Shown: piece after piece, positions 49,701 to 61,325 of the stretch | Layout of the letters: the number at the start of each line of letters is the position of its first letter | Position numbering within the stretch: position 1 is the first letter of the stretch | Assembly (NCBI GenBank): GCA_947561585.1 | Contig: CANNZV010002606.1 | Location: 133,237-197,236 of the forward strand | DNA length: 64,000 bases | Source of the DNA: Caprella mutica | Lineage: Eukaryota; Arthropoda; Malacostraca; Amphipoda; Caprellidae | Reading direction: 5' to 3' | Translations under genes and position numbers: made by a program | Notes under the pieces: model-generated | Database searches by the model: none | Told to the model about the DNA's origin: nothing | The model's input: the letters and a program-made list of their open reading frames with translations, nothing else

Positions 49701-50843
49701 CGAAATTCACTTCCTTTAATTTGAACTTGACTTCTTTTAATTTGAGGCTAAAATGGTGTAAATACAGGCTGGACAAATTTTCGGAACAAGTAAAGATAAC
49801 CAGAAATGAAGCAAGTAAGGATAACAGACCAGAAATAAAGCAAGTAAAGAAAACAGACCAGAAATAAAGCTAATAAAGATAACAGACCAGAAATAAAGCT
49901 AATAAAGATAACAGACCAGAAATAAAGCTAGTAAAGATAACAGACCAGAAATATGGTAATTGAAAGAATTGATGATAAACAACATAGTTTCCAAGTTCCA
50001 ACTTTCCATTAGTTTTAATATAAATTTCCATTAGTTATCTTCGCTGTAATATGATGGTTCCATTTTAAGGTTGTGAAGAGCAATTGATTAAAAAATAGAA
50101 AAAATAATCTGCTTAAATCCTTCAATATCTTATCTATGATTCAAAAACATTATTCTAATTCCAATTATTGTTTCAATATTAAGAATTTTACCAAGTAAAG
50201 ATAACGGACCAGAAATGAAACTAGTAAAGATAACGGACCAGAATTTAATCAATTCTGGTTCATTATCTTTACTAGCTCCAAATCTTCTTTACTGAGACAT
50301 CTTTTCATGCATATTTATTTTATTCCTGTAAATAATGATTATCCAATTAAAAAAATTCAATTAACTAATAGACGAACCTGTTTTCTAGAGAAATTTTCTT
50401 TAGAAACACCATCTTTATTCTCCCCCAAATTTGAAGGCTGTGGGTGAAATAATTCAATGAGTTCATTTCTTTAAAATAACAAGAGAAGAATAACCAGAAA
50501 AAACAATAACAAGAAAAAACAATAACAAGAATAAAACAATGAAAACAGCCTCACTCACCATCATCCCCTTCAAAATCTCATGAAAAGGTATCCGATCCTC
50601 TTTTTTATTATGCTTATTATCCTCCTCTTCCTCATCATTCAGGTCACCACTTCTCCCTGCCTCTTCATCACCTTCCCCTTCATTTGCCTCTTCTTCAGTG
50701 ACGGCTTCTGCGCCAGACTGAACCTCATCAATAGGAGAGTCTGTCAGATCAGCCCCTGCGGAACTGCCTTCGTTAGCTGCTACCACTAGCACTAAAGCTA
50801 ATAAAAACACTAATATGTACTTTCTATATTGACTCATTGCCAT
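46756..50843 (-). CDS. TXNDC15: TXNDC15, membrane-anchored thioredoxin-domain protein
   Basis: Exons: 50559-50843, 50378-50437, 48716-48850, 48037-48140, 47853-47954, 47166-47343, 46756-46935. Phases close to 348 codons (347 residues; human is about 360). Residues 1-23 are a signal peptide (hydrophobic ILVFLLALVLVVA). Residues 40-85 are very acidic. A cysteine-containing linker (RATCSP) precedes the thioredoxin-like fold at about 176-280 with CTLVFFFSHMCKFS, VYAVDS and GVMGTPALLIFHG. The cis-Pro loop is kept, but the redox CxxC is reduced to one Cys followed by Lys-Phe-Ser, as in the family. A transmembrane helix (GIYIIAAWLFLLSCAFYSF) near 301-321 precedes a short charged tail. Several N-glycosylation sequons (NATG, NSSS, NITE) fit a luminal domain. 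TXNDC15 is linked to ciliary function in vertebrates. The donor after 50378 (GTTCGT) is weak. Confidence 0.92.
46966..47095. mobile_element. Hairpin MITE in the last intron of TXNDC15
   Basis: GGTGACAATATGATTTTAAA at the left and GATTTTAAAAGCATATTAAC at the right are inverted. TAGATCCC is answered by GGGATCTA. It fills more than half of the 230-bp intron. A longer relative lies at 63681-63885. Confidence 0.7.
48892..49075. mobile_element. Left half of a GGGCCGTACACACG-family MITE
   Basis: It begins GGGCCATACACACGTAG and carries AGTCTTTCCACCAGACTTTT and the GGTATCTATGACACC centre, but not the right terminal arm. It lies in an intron of TXNDC15. Confidence 0.65.
49093..49760. repeat. Long inverted repeat made of short AAATTAAAATTAG words
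   Basis: Left arm about 49093-49330 and right arm about 49555-49760 pair end to end: TACACCATTTTAGCCTCAAA at the left is inverted at 49741-49760. Each arm is itself tandem, with words such as CAAGTTCAAATTAAAATTAG and close variants about every 20-25 bases. It lies in the 1.5-kb intron of TXNDC15 between exons 50378-50437 and 48716-48850. The 74-residue plus-strand frame (FNLNLTSFNL-like repeats) is an artefact. Confidence 0.8.
49775..49962. repeat. Tandem repeat with AGATAACAGACCAGAAATAA core
   Basis: Six or seven units of about 28-30 bp follow the inverted repeat directly. Two more diverged units (AAAGATAACGGACCAGAA) and an inverted one lie at about 50193-50275. Confidence 0.85.
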
Positions 50844-51114
50844 GGCAACAGATTAGAGGGTCTTAGGGGTCTCTACCATCTTATGGCACTATCTCACATC
50901 TTAGAACTTTCACCAATGGAATCTGAAAAAATTATATTTACACACTTTCAAGTTTCATTAACAAATAATTCTACAAAATTTAACTGTACTTAGATACCAA
51001 ATATCATATTATATCCGAGGTACAAAGGACAATAAATATAATGGACTTAGAAAAAACCTGTACACATGGTTGAAGAGGAAGAAGCTTAAGAGTCAACCTA
51101 ATTAAAAATTTGGT

Positions 51115-51545
51115 AGAGGGTTTAACATCTCCTTTGGAACTAAAGATTATATCCCGAACGTCAAAAGGAATTTGAACACAAGGGACTGGAAGAAGCAGTC
51201 AGAAAGTGGCTATATGAACAAAGTCACATACCATCAGTCAGTGACGATGCTTATGGATGCAGAAAAGCTAGAACGTGAATGCAATTACTTACCAAGGAAT
51301 GTGATAAACAAGAACACAAGCACCGGAAACTGCAGTTACGGATGGAAGAGGAAAATGAAGAGGTGATACCTAACACAAAATTTAAGATCTCATAGTTGAA
51401 GAGCATAACAGTTGTGCTATCCTCTAAAACTATAAGTAGCGCTGAACAATGATTAACATGGTAAAATTAAAGCTACAACAATGAAGAGCTAAACCATCCC
51501 TCTTCTCTTTCATTCACCAAAAATAGTTTTAAGAAAGAGGCTCTG
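51115..51545 (-). mobile_element. SINE-like retroposon, longest uninterrupted copy
   Basis: About 430 bp containing every block seen in the other copies: GGGTTTAACATCTCC, CGTCAAAAGGAATT, GCAGTCAGAAAGTGGC, GGATGGAAGAGGAAAATGAA, GAAGAGCATAACAG and the pyrimidine-rich CTCTTCTCTTTCATTCACC. The right end (5' on the minus strand) has a tRNA-like look. The 64-residue plus-strand frame is chance. Confidence 0.65.
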
Positions 51546-52009
51546 GGGTGAAATGTTATCCAAGTCATTGTCCGTACTATCACCTCACAGTGACTCTGGG
51601 TATGAGGGAGTGTCACTTCCCTAGACTCAAACACAGGTTAGCACTGCCAAATTAAAGAACAGCCTCTTGTAGGTCTGCATTTGAGTCCCCATGCATCATA
51701 CTGTTCTATAAAGAAACCAATGAAATCGAGCACTATTCAGAAGATATTCCTACTTCATTTCATTAGTTTAATTGAAGGATATATTTCCTCAAATCTTCAA
51801 ACTATAATTGGAAAAAAAAGTCAGAATTCTTTTCTTAGAAATTTATTATTTAAATTAGTTACATATAAAAATTGATAATTTATTGCTCCCCAACTAATAT
51901 GGTTTACTCTGCTGAGAAAGATATTGGTTAATTCACTCATAGGTTGTATAAAATACCTCCCGTTTTCAATTGGTTAAAACACCTTTAGATTTAACAGGAG
52001 AAAAACTAC

Positions 52010-52015
52010 TTTATT
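52010..52015 (-). promoter_or_regulatory. Poly(A) signal of TAF2
   Basis: TTTATT on plus reads AATAAA on the coding strand, 155 bases beyond the TAF2 stop codon. It is the first such hexamer there. Confidence 0.5.
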
Positions 52016-52169
52016 GAGAAATACTCATTAAACCAAGTGCAGCAGATTCTTTTAAATAGTACCACATGAAACAGTCATAATTTCAGGATAGTGCTAGGTA
52101 AAAAAATATATTAACATTTTTAATAACAAATAGATCAGTAATGGGATCCTTCCTATCTCTTTCATCAGC

Positions 52170-55100
52170 TCAGAGTTCATCTTCACTCAGGTTATGATCG
52201 TCATCTTTTTCCTGCTTCACTCCCGCTATGGAACCATAAAGAGTAGGGAAATGAGTTGAAGAGCTCTGGGACACGCTATCACCAATGGTGACCATCCCTT
52301 GTGAACCATCCATTCCACCACTGAATGGGTAACTAGGTACAGGGCTTGGGGGGTTTGAAGATCCTGAACTGAGGTTTTCATCCTGTACATATTTCTCAAG
52401 TTTGACCAATTTTTCAAGTTTCTGTTTTTTGTGTTTTTTATGTTTCTTGTCCTTTTTCCTTTTCTTTGACTTGTGACGAGATTGGTTGCCATTAGCTTCC
52501 TCAGGCAAAGAGTTGCTAGAGTCTGAGGCTTCAGGATCACCACTACCATCTCCTTTGGCTAAACCATCGGCAGAAAGCTCTTCCTTGATGCACACGTCAG
52601 GCATCTCCTTCTTGACATTCTGCAGAGTAGCATTGAAGTCAGTGGGCCAAACAGAAGGAGTTTCCTCTTCACTCACATCCACCACCTCCTCTTTAACACG
52701 CACCATTCCTAACATGGGATTGGAGGGAGGGGAGAAGTTATCACCCATGGTGGCATTGTCATCCAGTATGGTTATACCTCTAGATTCATCTTGAGAGTTG
52801 CTCATCATCTGAGGTAAGTAAGTTGGTGGAGTGTTCATATGAGGGACGTGTCTCCTAGACGGCATATGCACTGAACTCATCCTATCTGGAGTGTTCTTGG
52901 ACTGGTTCTGTAGGGCAGTGTGCAGGATAACAGGATCAGTGGATGAGGCTTGAATGCAAGAAGGTCTTCTCCGACCGTATAAAGCGAAGTAGAGATCCAT
53001 TGCTGCTCCTCTAATGCGAGAGTCATATGAATTGTGGGTGTTCATGAAGGACCAGAGTCTTTCCACGAAATACTCCGTGTCAAGTTTGTGACCCTCACCC
53101 ATTCGGAATGGTTTATTGAGAGCTAATCTCTTGAGCACCTCGTACCTGACTCTGGGCAGTTGATCGCACTCTGCTAGACTCAAAAGGAAGTTTAATTCCG
53201 TGAAACTTCCTGATGTAGGTAAGAAATCTATCAGTTGATCAATGGCACTCAACCTTACATCAATGAACACTGGATAAGCTGCGTAGTTCATGAAAATGGA
53301 GCTTTTGGGTGGAAGGTGGCCATTCTTTTGCAAGATTCTGATAGCTCGCAAACAGGACACTGTAACTGTCAGTTTGTAACATGGGAGTGTCTTCTCTAGA
53401 TTTAAATAGCGCACTATTTCTGACAGTATCTTTCTATAGCTTTCACTGAGAGCGTCTGGCGTTATATTTGCCGGATCATGCTGAACAACAGCAGGAGATA
53501 CTGAGGCTGCTAGTGAATCTATTAGAGCTGACCGATAATAGTTGTCACTCATTTGGTTCTTAGTGTTATCGCTGTACTTGAACAGATCGAAGAGGAATGA
53601 GAGAACTTCAGGGGGACACGTTTGGTGGATGTTTCTCAAGCCAGCCATTGCTTCAGGAAGAGTCTGATTCAGAAAAGTAATCAACATTAAACTAAGGAGA
53701 AAAATGTAACGGTTTTAATGGTTCACATGAAGGACTTTTATAACATAATTTGATATAGCTATTTGTTAAGCTTTTGAATAATAAAACTATAAATAAATAT
53801 TCAATAAATGACTGTTATTACATTTACAAGCCCATCTCAAGTATAATGTAAATTTCATCTTGTTGCAAATATCGACAATTTAGGTATCAATGACTAATAC
53901 CATTAAATTATTTGTACAGGTAGTTAGTAGGAATAGTATAGAAAATATTTCTTATGATTGAAAATAACTAAATATCTACAACAGTCTACTCCTAAATATC
54001 CTCATTCAGTTATTCACCTTAAGAATGTAGTAGTTCTGGAGATTATCAAAGTCATGCTGTTTGATGATGTTAGGACAGGAGTAAGAACCAAACATTTTTC
54101 GGAATATTTGCATCATAGCGGGAGGACCATTCCAGTTGTTGGCCATAGCATTGGCTACCACAGTAAGGCACTTGGCAGCGGCACATCTCACTTTGTAGTA
54201 CATGTTCTCGTTCTCGAGAATAGCGTTCAGAGTGTTGCGCATTTCAGACGTCACTTTGCCTATTCAAAGAAAATGTATGTTACTATTTATCATAAAGGAA
54301 ACTTAATGAGTTTACTTGATGAAATTTTGAAAAATTAACCCAGAGAGAACAGAATTTAGAAAAATAGAGCGAAAACATGTAGCGAGAAAAGATAATAATA
54401 GATAAGAAATATCCTGTGACAAAAGCAGACCCTAGTTCAAAGAAAGCTTGTTACCTTTGCCTAATGCGAAAGGTAATGTTTTAGGTAGCAATTATTCACT
54501 AGGTCTACTTTCAAAGATGTTAACATACCCATCTTAGCCATGGCATGCAAGGCATTAATGGCATCAATCTGAGCAGTGACATCCTTCTCGTGCCGAAGCT
54601 GGTACTGCCACTGGTTATCAGGCTGTGTGACGAGCACACTCCTCATCATGGAGAGGTTTGGGTCAAGCCGCAGCCACAGCACCGGTGAGTCAGCACTGGG
54701 AAAAGGGACATCATTAATTGATGGCAAGGATCGAGAAAGAAATGCTTTAGCTAAAGCTTTCGAGTATGGGTATCATCTGACAAAATATTCTGTACATATA
54801 ATAATCCTAATTGTTAAACTATAGCTATAGCAGCTAAAGCATAAAATAATAAAAATAAAGAGTTCCAAAAATAGCTAAGAGGCTATTGATATATTATAGT
54901 TCAACTAAAAGTCATTGCAATATATTCACACATAGAGTAATAATGTGGATTAAAATTCTTGCAACCCCATTCTAGTTAAAAGTATTATTTATTCATTAAT
55001 TTAATACTTATTATAAAATTATTATTCAATTAGGTATAGATAATTGGAAATCAACACCGGTATAAAAAAGCTGATAGTTATGGCTACTCTGTCTTTTATC

Positions 55101-58100
55101 CTCATTGTGTCTATCTATTTACTCACTCCAAATGACTGAGGTCCATATCCACTTCTTCTCCAGTGCACAGGGGAATTTTCTTCTTCTTGTTTCTCCTGGA
55201 TTTGCTGTGACAAACAATCTCTTTCTTTGCCACAGTGTGTTCAATCTGTACCGTGTGTTTGAAGGTACCATCAAGTTCTTGAAGCCACACAGTGAGTGGT
55301 CCATCGTACCTTCTTATGCCTGTCTCATTGATGCAAGGCTGCTCCACAGTCATCTCTACAATGTTACGCTTGCGATTGAAGTGAAACTCTAATTTGAACT
55401 TAGCGTGGCCCCCTTGTCGCACCCACTGATCACAAAAAGTTGTGATGTCTTTACCAGTGACTATGAAAATCTGTTTGGTGAAGAATGCCGTTGAGAGAAG
55501 CAATTGTGGCCAGCTTGATGGAGTTTTTAGCTCAGAAGCAACAACGCCCAGTGACAAATGCTTGTTGAAAACCTGCATCATCAACTCATGACCAATTCTA
55601 ATTTCTAACATCCTCATCACCAGTTGACTTTTTCTGTAATACATATCAATGTAGTATGGTGAGCAAGCATGTGGATTTTTAACGGAGAAATAGAATATAT
55701 CTTTGCCAGCATTTGATGAAGAGTGATCATCATATTGGCTGTTTTTGTTATGTTTATTCATTTGAGAATCATTGAAGTTGGATGAAAAGCTTGGGCCGTG
55801 GTTACGATGACCATGATGAGATCGGTGAAGTGGACTGCTGTAGGAGCTGTTAAAGGAAGAATTGTGACCTGTATTTCCTCCTCCAGGTGAACCATGACCT
55901 TGTCCTTCAGAAGCCCTATTCTTGGAAAGAAGGCTAGGTATTTTAGGCTCAGAAGGGCAAGCACTTGGATCCAATATAATTGAACCAAACTCTTCTTCAT
56001 AATCAACAACAGCCTTCAGTTCTGATTGAATCCAATGTTTGTAATGATTGAAGCCGAAATATTTTTTCATGTAAAGCCCTGTCAAGTACCTTGCAGCTCC
56101 TTCACAGACCCAGGTATCGAACCAACTGTTTCTAGTCAAAAAACACCCAAAGAACTGATGTGCTACGCTCAGAACTATTGTTTTTCGAGTATCATACACT
56201 TGATCAATTATTCGACTGGAGCAGAGCAAGTTTTGACTGACCAGACTCATTGTGGCGTAGGAATGCAAGTCACTGTAAGCCTCATCGATGTACACCTGCT
56301 TGTAGCAAGAATAAGGGTATCGAGTGGAGAGCATCTCTTCAAAGAACTCAAAGGCTTGATGCAAATATTTGCTGCACGCTTTCATAACTGGCAAAAGTTG
56401 AGGCAAGCAGAAATGAGTCAGTTCATTCATGTAGGGATCCACATACACGGTGAAGGGTCTGTAAAAAAAAATTATTATAATTAGCTATTCTTAAATAAGC
56501 CAAAATAAATTTTTGAAAAGAAGTAGGTAATCAATTAATGAAATTTGCATCAACTAATTTTTCAAATAGTTAGTGAGTTTAATAAGTTCAATAGCTACAA
56601 TAAAAAAATTCTTTAGGTAGCTACAATAAAAGATGCTCTTTAGGTAGCTACAACAAATGAAGTTTCTAAAGTAGCTATAATAGAAAGTGATCATCACTAG
56701 AATGGCTATTTAATTTAACTCACCCTACTGCCAGAGCAATATTGGGAGCAGATGTGGGAACTTTGAGAGAATAGTGGTAGGTTTTCCTTCTCATATCGGT
56801 GGTGTAAACAGTCTCCAAAAGATCTCCACAACTCACAGCAACCATAGACTGGTCCACTGTGAACTCTAGTTTCCACGTACAGACTTCTGACCACGAGTCA
56901 ATGCATGGAAACCAAAGGCGAGAACAGTTTTCCTGGCCATATGAAAACATGTGAGCACCTTTCTGTGTGAAAAAAAATGTGGCTATTAAGGTACTCATTG
57001 TAAAAACAACCTAAAACTATCAAGTTTTTTTAGTATTAGTTACAGCTGCTGGAAAATTTAAAGAAAACATACAGCAATAAGAACCCATAAAACACTAATA
57101 ATTAATTGGAGGAAAATACATAGCTGTAGCTATTATTAAAAAAAAATTATAAGTATTTCATTGGAATAAAGAGACAAATTGAATCAATTAATGTAAATGA
57201 AGTGGATTCAATTTGTTTAGCATCGTAATAAACAAATTCATGCGATTATATAAAAATAACACTTCAGAATAGAGAAAGTGAATCTTCTTCCATCAACTAA
57301 CCTCAGTGAGACTACCTTCCCCATCAGGCACAATAAAGTGCAGTCCACTGGATGGCTTCTCAAGAGAAAACTCTATGGTTATTCTAAGGGGACTATTCTC
57401 CTGTATGAGGTGCTGTGCCTCTGAGGGCAGAGTGATCACTATTTCCCCTCTCCCTAGCTCTGGGTTCACTGAAGTCACAGCTGTGTTCAGACTCTTGTTC
57501 AGAAACTCTATATTCCTCCTGTTGTAGTAAGAGAATTAACAATTTGGTTACTGAATATGTAGATACAAAAGTTATTGAATAGGTGAGTCTCTCAATAGAT
57601 GGAAGAATTTAATACTATGTGCATCAAAATGACCACTAAAAACATTATTTTATTTGAATATTAAATAGAAGCAGCTTCTAAAACTATTTGTTAAATGAGA
57701 GAAAATGTTTTTGTATAAATATATTTCAGTTGAAGACAACATTGCAATGGTCATAGAGAAATAAATTTTTAAAAGAATACATCAGATTACTAATTGTAAT
57801 GACACAACATAACTAAAATATATGATAGTTAAAGTCTGATTGCCCACATCTTATTATTTTTTCCTGATCAGATTGATATTAAATAAAAATCAGTGATTCA
57901 CTTACCAATATAATTTGATACACTGAATAGTTAATTCAAAATACAGTTGAATTCTTAAATACATCTACTTACACATTAGTGTCTTCCTGACATGCATCCA
58001 ATGTTGGGTCAAAGTACTGGAAAGGCAGTTCCATGTGATCATTGAGAGCTATTTTGTAGATGCAGCATTGCTTGCAGCTGATCCATATGTAACGGATGCT

Positions 58101-58613
58101 GTCTTTGGTTGGTAGCAGAGTGAGTTCAGTCACACCCTGAACAAGAGAAAAGGATTAACAAATTGTCCAACAAAATATCGTATTTTCTCAGGTTATATTC
58201 AGAACATATTATAATGTTGTACATATTATATTCAGAACATATAATAAATAAAGTTCTACCTTCTAATGATTACATCTAAGGTATTAACTGTAACTAATGG
58301 TTAAAATAAAGTGTAGCTAATTTAAAAAAAGTTAATTACAAAACAATATTGTATGGCATACACATATTATATTCAAAAATAACTAGCTATGTAATTTACT
58401 GAATAACATAGTTTAAGAAAATTCCTGATTAGTAATCACAGACATGATACAGCAATTCAAATGATATGCTTGACTAGCTACCAACAATTTGGGTTCAATT
58501 TTGCAGCCAAACTGCTAAAGGTTTATGAATAGTTACATATTGCTAATATATATTTACTCACAATTACTGTTCTTCTGGAAAAGTTGATGCCAGTCAAGCT
58601 GAGAATCTGGTGA
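52170..58613 (-). CDS. TAF2: TAF2, TFIID subunit with inactive M1-aminopeptidase-like fold (5' end incomplete)
   Basis: Exons: 58562-58613, 57973-58136, 57302-57518, 56724-56962, 55127-56458, 54529-54695, 54018-54259, 52170-53663 (stop 52170-52172). Phases agree throughout for about 1302 residues (human 1199). The only gap is the start exon, which must end with two bases of a codon. The order follows TAF2: N-terminal beta domain ([19 protein letters not shown]), [44 protein letters not shown] where an active enzyme would have HExx[50 protein letters not shown] and [16 protein letters not shown]. The tail is Lys-rich ([17 protein letters not shown]), as in animals. TAF2 helps TFIID bind the Initiator. 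Relative to human it has a low-complexity Gly/Ser/His/Asn insertion of about 75 residues inside the catalytic-like domain (about 55720-55950). Confidence 0.93.
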
Positions 58614-58680
58614 CTCGTAGAGAAAAAAAAATTCAAATGTTTGAAAAATGTGATAAATTGAAATAAATTAATAAATATAA

Positions 58681-58891
58681 GGAAAGTTACATGTTATTAG
58701 TCAGTTCCACATCTTCAGTCATATAAGAAAAAATTATACATTAATAATCATTTATTTTTTATCGTTATAGTTATTTGACACCTGCAGGTATCATGAATCA
58801 ATTAAAAATAAAATGAAATCATTACTATTAGCTATATCACTTTTTCTTATGACCAAAAATGTGAAACTGACCAATAATTTGTAACTTACCC
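58681..58891. mobile_element. Palindromic MITE of TA type, in the first TAF2 intron
   Basis: The outer arms (AAGTTACATGTTATTAGTCAG and its partner CTGACCAATAATTTGTAACTT) belong to the TA-type family. The centre (ACACCTGCAGGTATCATGA) matches the centre of the GGGCCGTACACACG family, suggesting a chimera or shared central module. Confidence 0.65.
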
Positions 58892-58955
58892 TATAGCTAT
58901 TACTGTATTACAGACAATTCTAGAATATATTTAGGAGTTGGCATTGGATTATACT

Positions 58956-58990
58956 TATAATTTATAGTTTTTCTGGAATTCTTTCTTCAT
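58956..58990 (-). other. Candidate first coding exon of TAF2, splice unresolved
   Basis: ATG at 58990 opens MKKEFQKNYKL, which lines up with the animal TAF2 start (…YKL followed by the His-Gln of the next exon). A TAA codon directly follows at 58955-58957 and the nearest GT (GTATAA) lies after it, so a normal GT donor would include a stop. The intron could be non-canonical, a base may be wrong, or the true exon may be elsewhere. Confidence 0.35.
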
Positions 58991-60466
58991 TGTGGAGAGA
59001 TGGGTGGTGGTTTTATGGGAAGATGCCAAAACTGTTACAATCTCGTCAGACAAAGATCATCATTGATAGCCATAAAAGTTGTCATCTGAAATGAAATAAA
59101 TAACCATGATAATAAATAATGCAAAAAAACATTAAATGAGTGAAAAACTAATTTACGATAATTAAAATTAGATGAAAACTCGTATTGTTCTGAAAGATTA
59201 TACTCTAACTCTTAAACTACAAAGGAAGAAGAAAAGTTAGCAATCTGTTATGTAAGTTTTGTACAGTTTGGAAAACAGGCCAGGTAATAAAGCATGTCCT
59301 TTCTTGCCATTTATTGGCAAGAAAGGACAGCTATCTGAAGCCCTTCAATTACAAATAGAGAGAAATATTTAATTTTCTTCTATGCTACAAATACTATAAT
59401 GTTTTTTTGGAGAGAATTTATGATAATTAAATCAAATAGAAGAGAAATTTAGCTTTTTTTGGAGATCGCTAGTCTGCTGGGCCATGTTTCAAAGTATACA
59501 CAAAGTTGCCAGCCAATATATTGACAACTTTTGATAGGATGAAAAAAGTTGAAAAAACTGTAATTAACTGTTAAATCACTGATAAAATATCCCATAAGAG
59601 ATGCACATGCATCAGACACAGAACTGTTAAAAAGAAGTGTTTTTTTAAACATGGTTTATTTGGTTTTTATTTGTTTTTTTATATCGAATTATGCAATGAA
59701 AGTGCATAAAAAAATTAAAAATGCTTATTAGCTCCTAACTGATCACTATACATGATTAACAATCATTCATATTTTGTAAATTATGAAAAAAATAGATTTT
59801 ATTTGAGATGAATCATTTAAAAAATTAAAATTTCCATACCAATTCATAAATATTTCTTAGCTACTACTTACTAGGTAGTCTACTTTAATAAGCTCATAAA
59901 AAAATTATAAATTCAAGGTTTGAATAACTGTAACACTTAAACCACAGCTAGATTTATTATTTCTTAAAACCTCATGTTTCAGGACTGACTGCATGTTTCC
60001 ATTTCAAATGTAGATCACAGTAGATGTTTAAACAAAATTATAACATATTGGCTAATGAATATCACAGTGTGACGCAAGGAGATATTTTAATATCTTCTAT
60101 ATCACTATGGGAAATATCATTATAAAATAATAACAATATCACAATATATGATAATATGGTGAAGACAAAACCCTGTCCAAATTTCTATTTTCCTTTGGTT
60201 TCACTATGCATAATGACTAATGTGTCTCTGTCCATCATCCATGTTACAGAGTAATGAGTATTTCAGTTAAAGGCTTAAAGCCAATTAATTGGCTTAGATT
60301 TCAAAATGTCAAAATTCAGATATGTCTAATTATTTGCCAGTCTCAGTCTGCAGAGATGCATTAAGTTGTAAAGTTTATCTGGTGACCATTGCGGCCTTGA
60401 AATTAGTCTCCTAAATTATCCGGCGGCGACAATATTCTAATTAATTCTTATGTTTACATGTAACTA
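58991..60466. other. Upstream of TAF2, no gene seen
   Basis: AT-rich and presumably holds the TAF2 promoter. It contains a short perfect hairpin at about 59297-59331 (GTCCTTTCTTGCC inverted around TTTA) and an AAGCCAATTAATTGGCTT fragment at about 60278-60300. The minus frame at 59449-59652 has no recognisable motif. Confidence 0.45.
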
Positions 60467-60547
60467 CCAGTCTGAAAAGAAGGTCTCCTCAGACCCAGGA
60501 TTTTTAACAGAAATTGGGGTTTGGGCGCAGCAAATAACATGGGATGA

Positions 60548-60806
60548 CCAGTCTGCAGAATATGGAACATTTTTCTAAGACTCTCTGCAGGAGTTTTTGA
60601 TTGATTTTAGAGATTTGAGATCTCTGCGGGAGATCTTTAATTAATTCCTATGTTACCGTTAATTTAGCTGCGGGAGATTTTGAATTAATTCCTATGTTAC
60701 CATTAATTTAGCTGCGGGAGATTCTGAATCTGCTACTGAGAGTCGGAGAATAGCTGTTTCTCAAATTAAAATCTCTGCGGGAGAAGAGACACATTCTGCA
60801 GACTGG
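60548..60806. mobile_element. hAT-like MITE, family 1 copy A, nested in family 2
   Basis: 259 bp from CCAGTCTGCAGAATATGG to ACACATTCTGCAGACTGG. Target duplication TGGGATGA at 60540-60547 and 60807-60814. Internal GCGGGAGATT words recur three times. Confidence 0.93.
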
Positions 60807-60846
60807 TGGGATGATGGGGAGATAGGAATTAAATAGGACTTGGGCG

Positions 60847-61267
60847 CCAGTCTGGAAAAATAGGTGCTTTCTGATGAACTAATTACTCTGTTGCCAGTCT
60901 GCAGAATGTGTCTCTTCTCCCGCAGAGATTTTAATTTTAGAGACAGTTACCCTCTGACTCACAGTAGCAGATTCAGAATCTCTCGCAGCTAAATTAATGG
61001 TAACATAGGAAATAATTCAAAATCTCCCGCAGCTAAATTAATGGTAACATAGGAATTAATTCAAGATCTCCCGCAGAGATCTCAAATTTCTAAAAATTCA
61101 ATCAAAAACTCCCGCAGAGTCTTGGAAAAATGTACCATATTCTGCAGACTGGCTCTGTTGGAGTTTTACAGACTTAAAAAATTAATGGTAAATTGCTTAA
61201 AATTGTATAATCCGCAGCATTTAGCATATAGAATTCATTTGTTAGCCTAAGCAGTTTTCCAGACTGG
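60847..61267. mobile_element. hAT-like MITE, family 3, nested in family 2 and itself interrupted
   Basis: Ends CCAGTCTGGAAAAATAGG and GCAGTTTTCCAGACTGG. Target duplication CTTGGGCG at 60839-60846 and 61268-61275. Interrupted by the family-1 copy at 60894-61152. Confidence 0.93.
60894..61152. mobile_element. hAT-like MITE, family 1 copy B, nested in family 3
   Basis: 259 bp, in the opposite orientation to copy A (CCAGTCTGCAGAATGTGTCT to ATTCTGCAGACTGG). Target duplication CTCTGTTG at 60886-60893 and 61153-61160. Confidence 0.93.
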
Positions 61268-61325
61268 CTTGGGCGCAGGATTAATCCACAAATCCTGCTG
61301 TACTTTTCAGACTGGTGTAACTATT

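Larger units (their letters stand above)
50844..52169. other. Intergenic between TAF2 and TXNDC15
   Basis: 1.3 kb separating the TAF2 stop from the TXNDC15 start, both on the minus strand. It must hold the TAF2 3' end and the TXNDC15 promoter. The SINE-like element at 51115-51545 occupies a third of it. No TATA box or other promoter element could be called with confidence. Confidence 0.5.
60467..61315. mobile_element. hAT-like MITE, family 2, split by nested insertions
   Basis: Ends CCAGTCTGAAAAG and CTTTTCAGACTGG, flanked by TGTAACTA at 60459-60466 and 61316-61323. Removing the insertions at 60548-60806 and 60847-61267 (with one duplication each) leaves about 150 bp collinear with 43358-43502. 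Confidence 0.92.
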
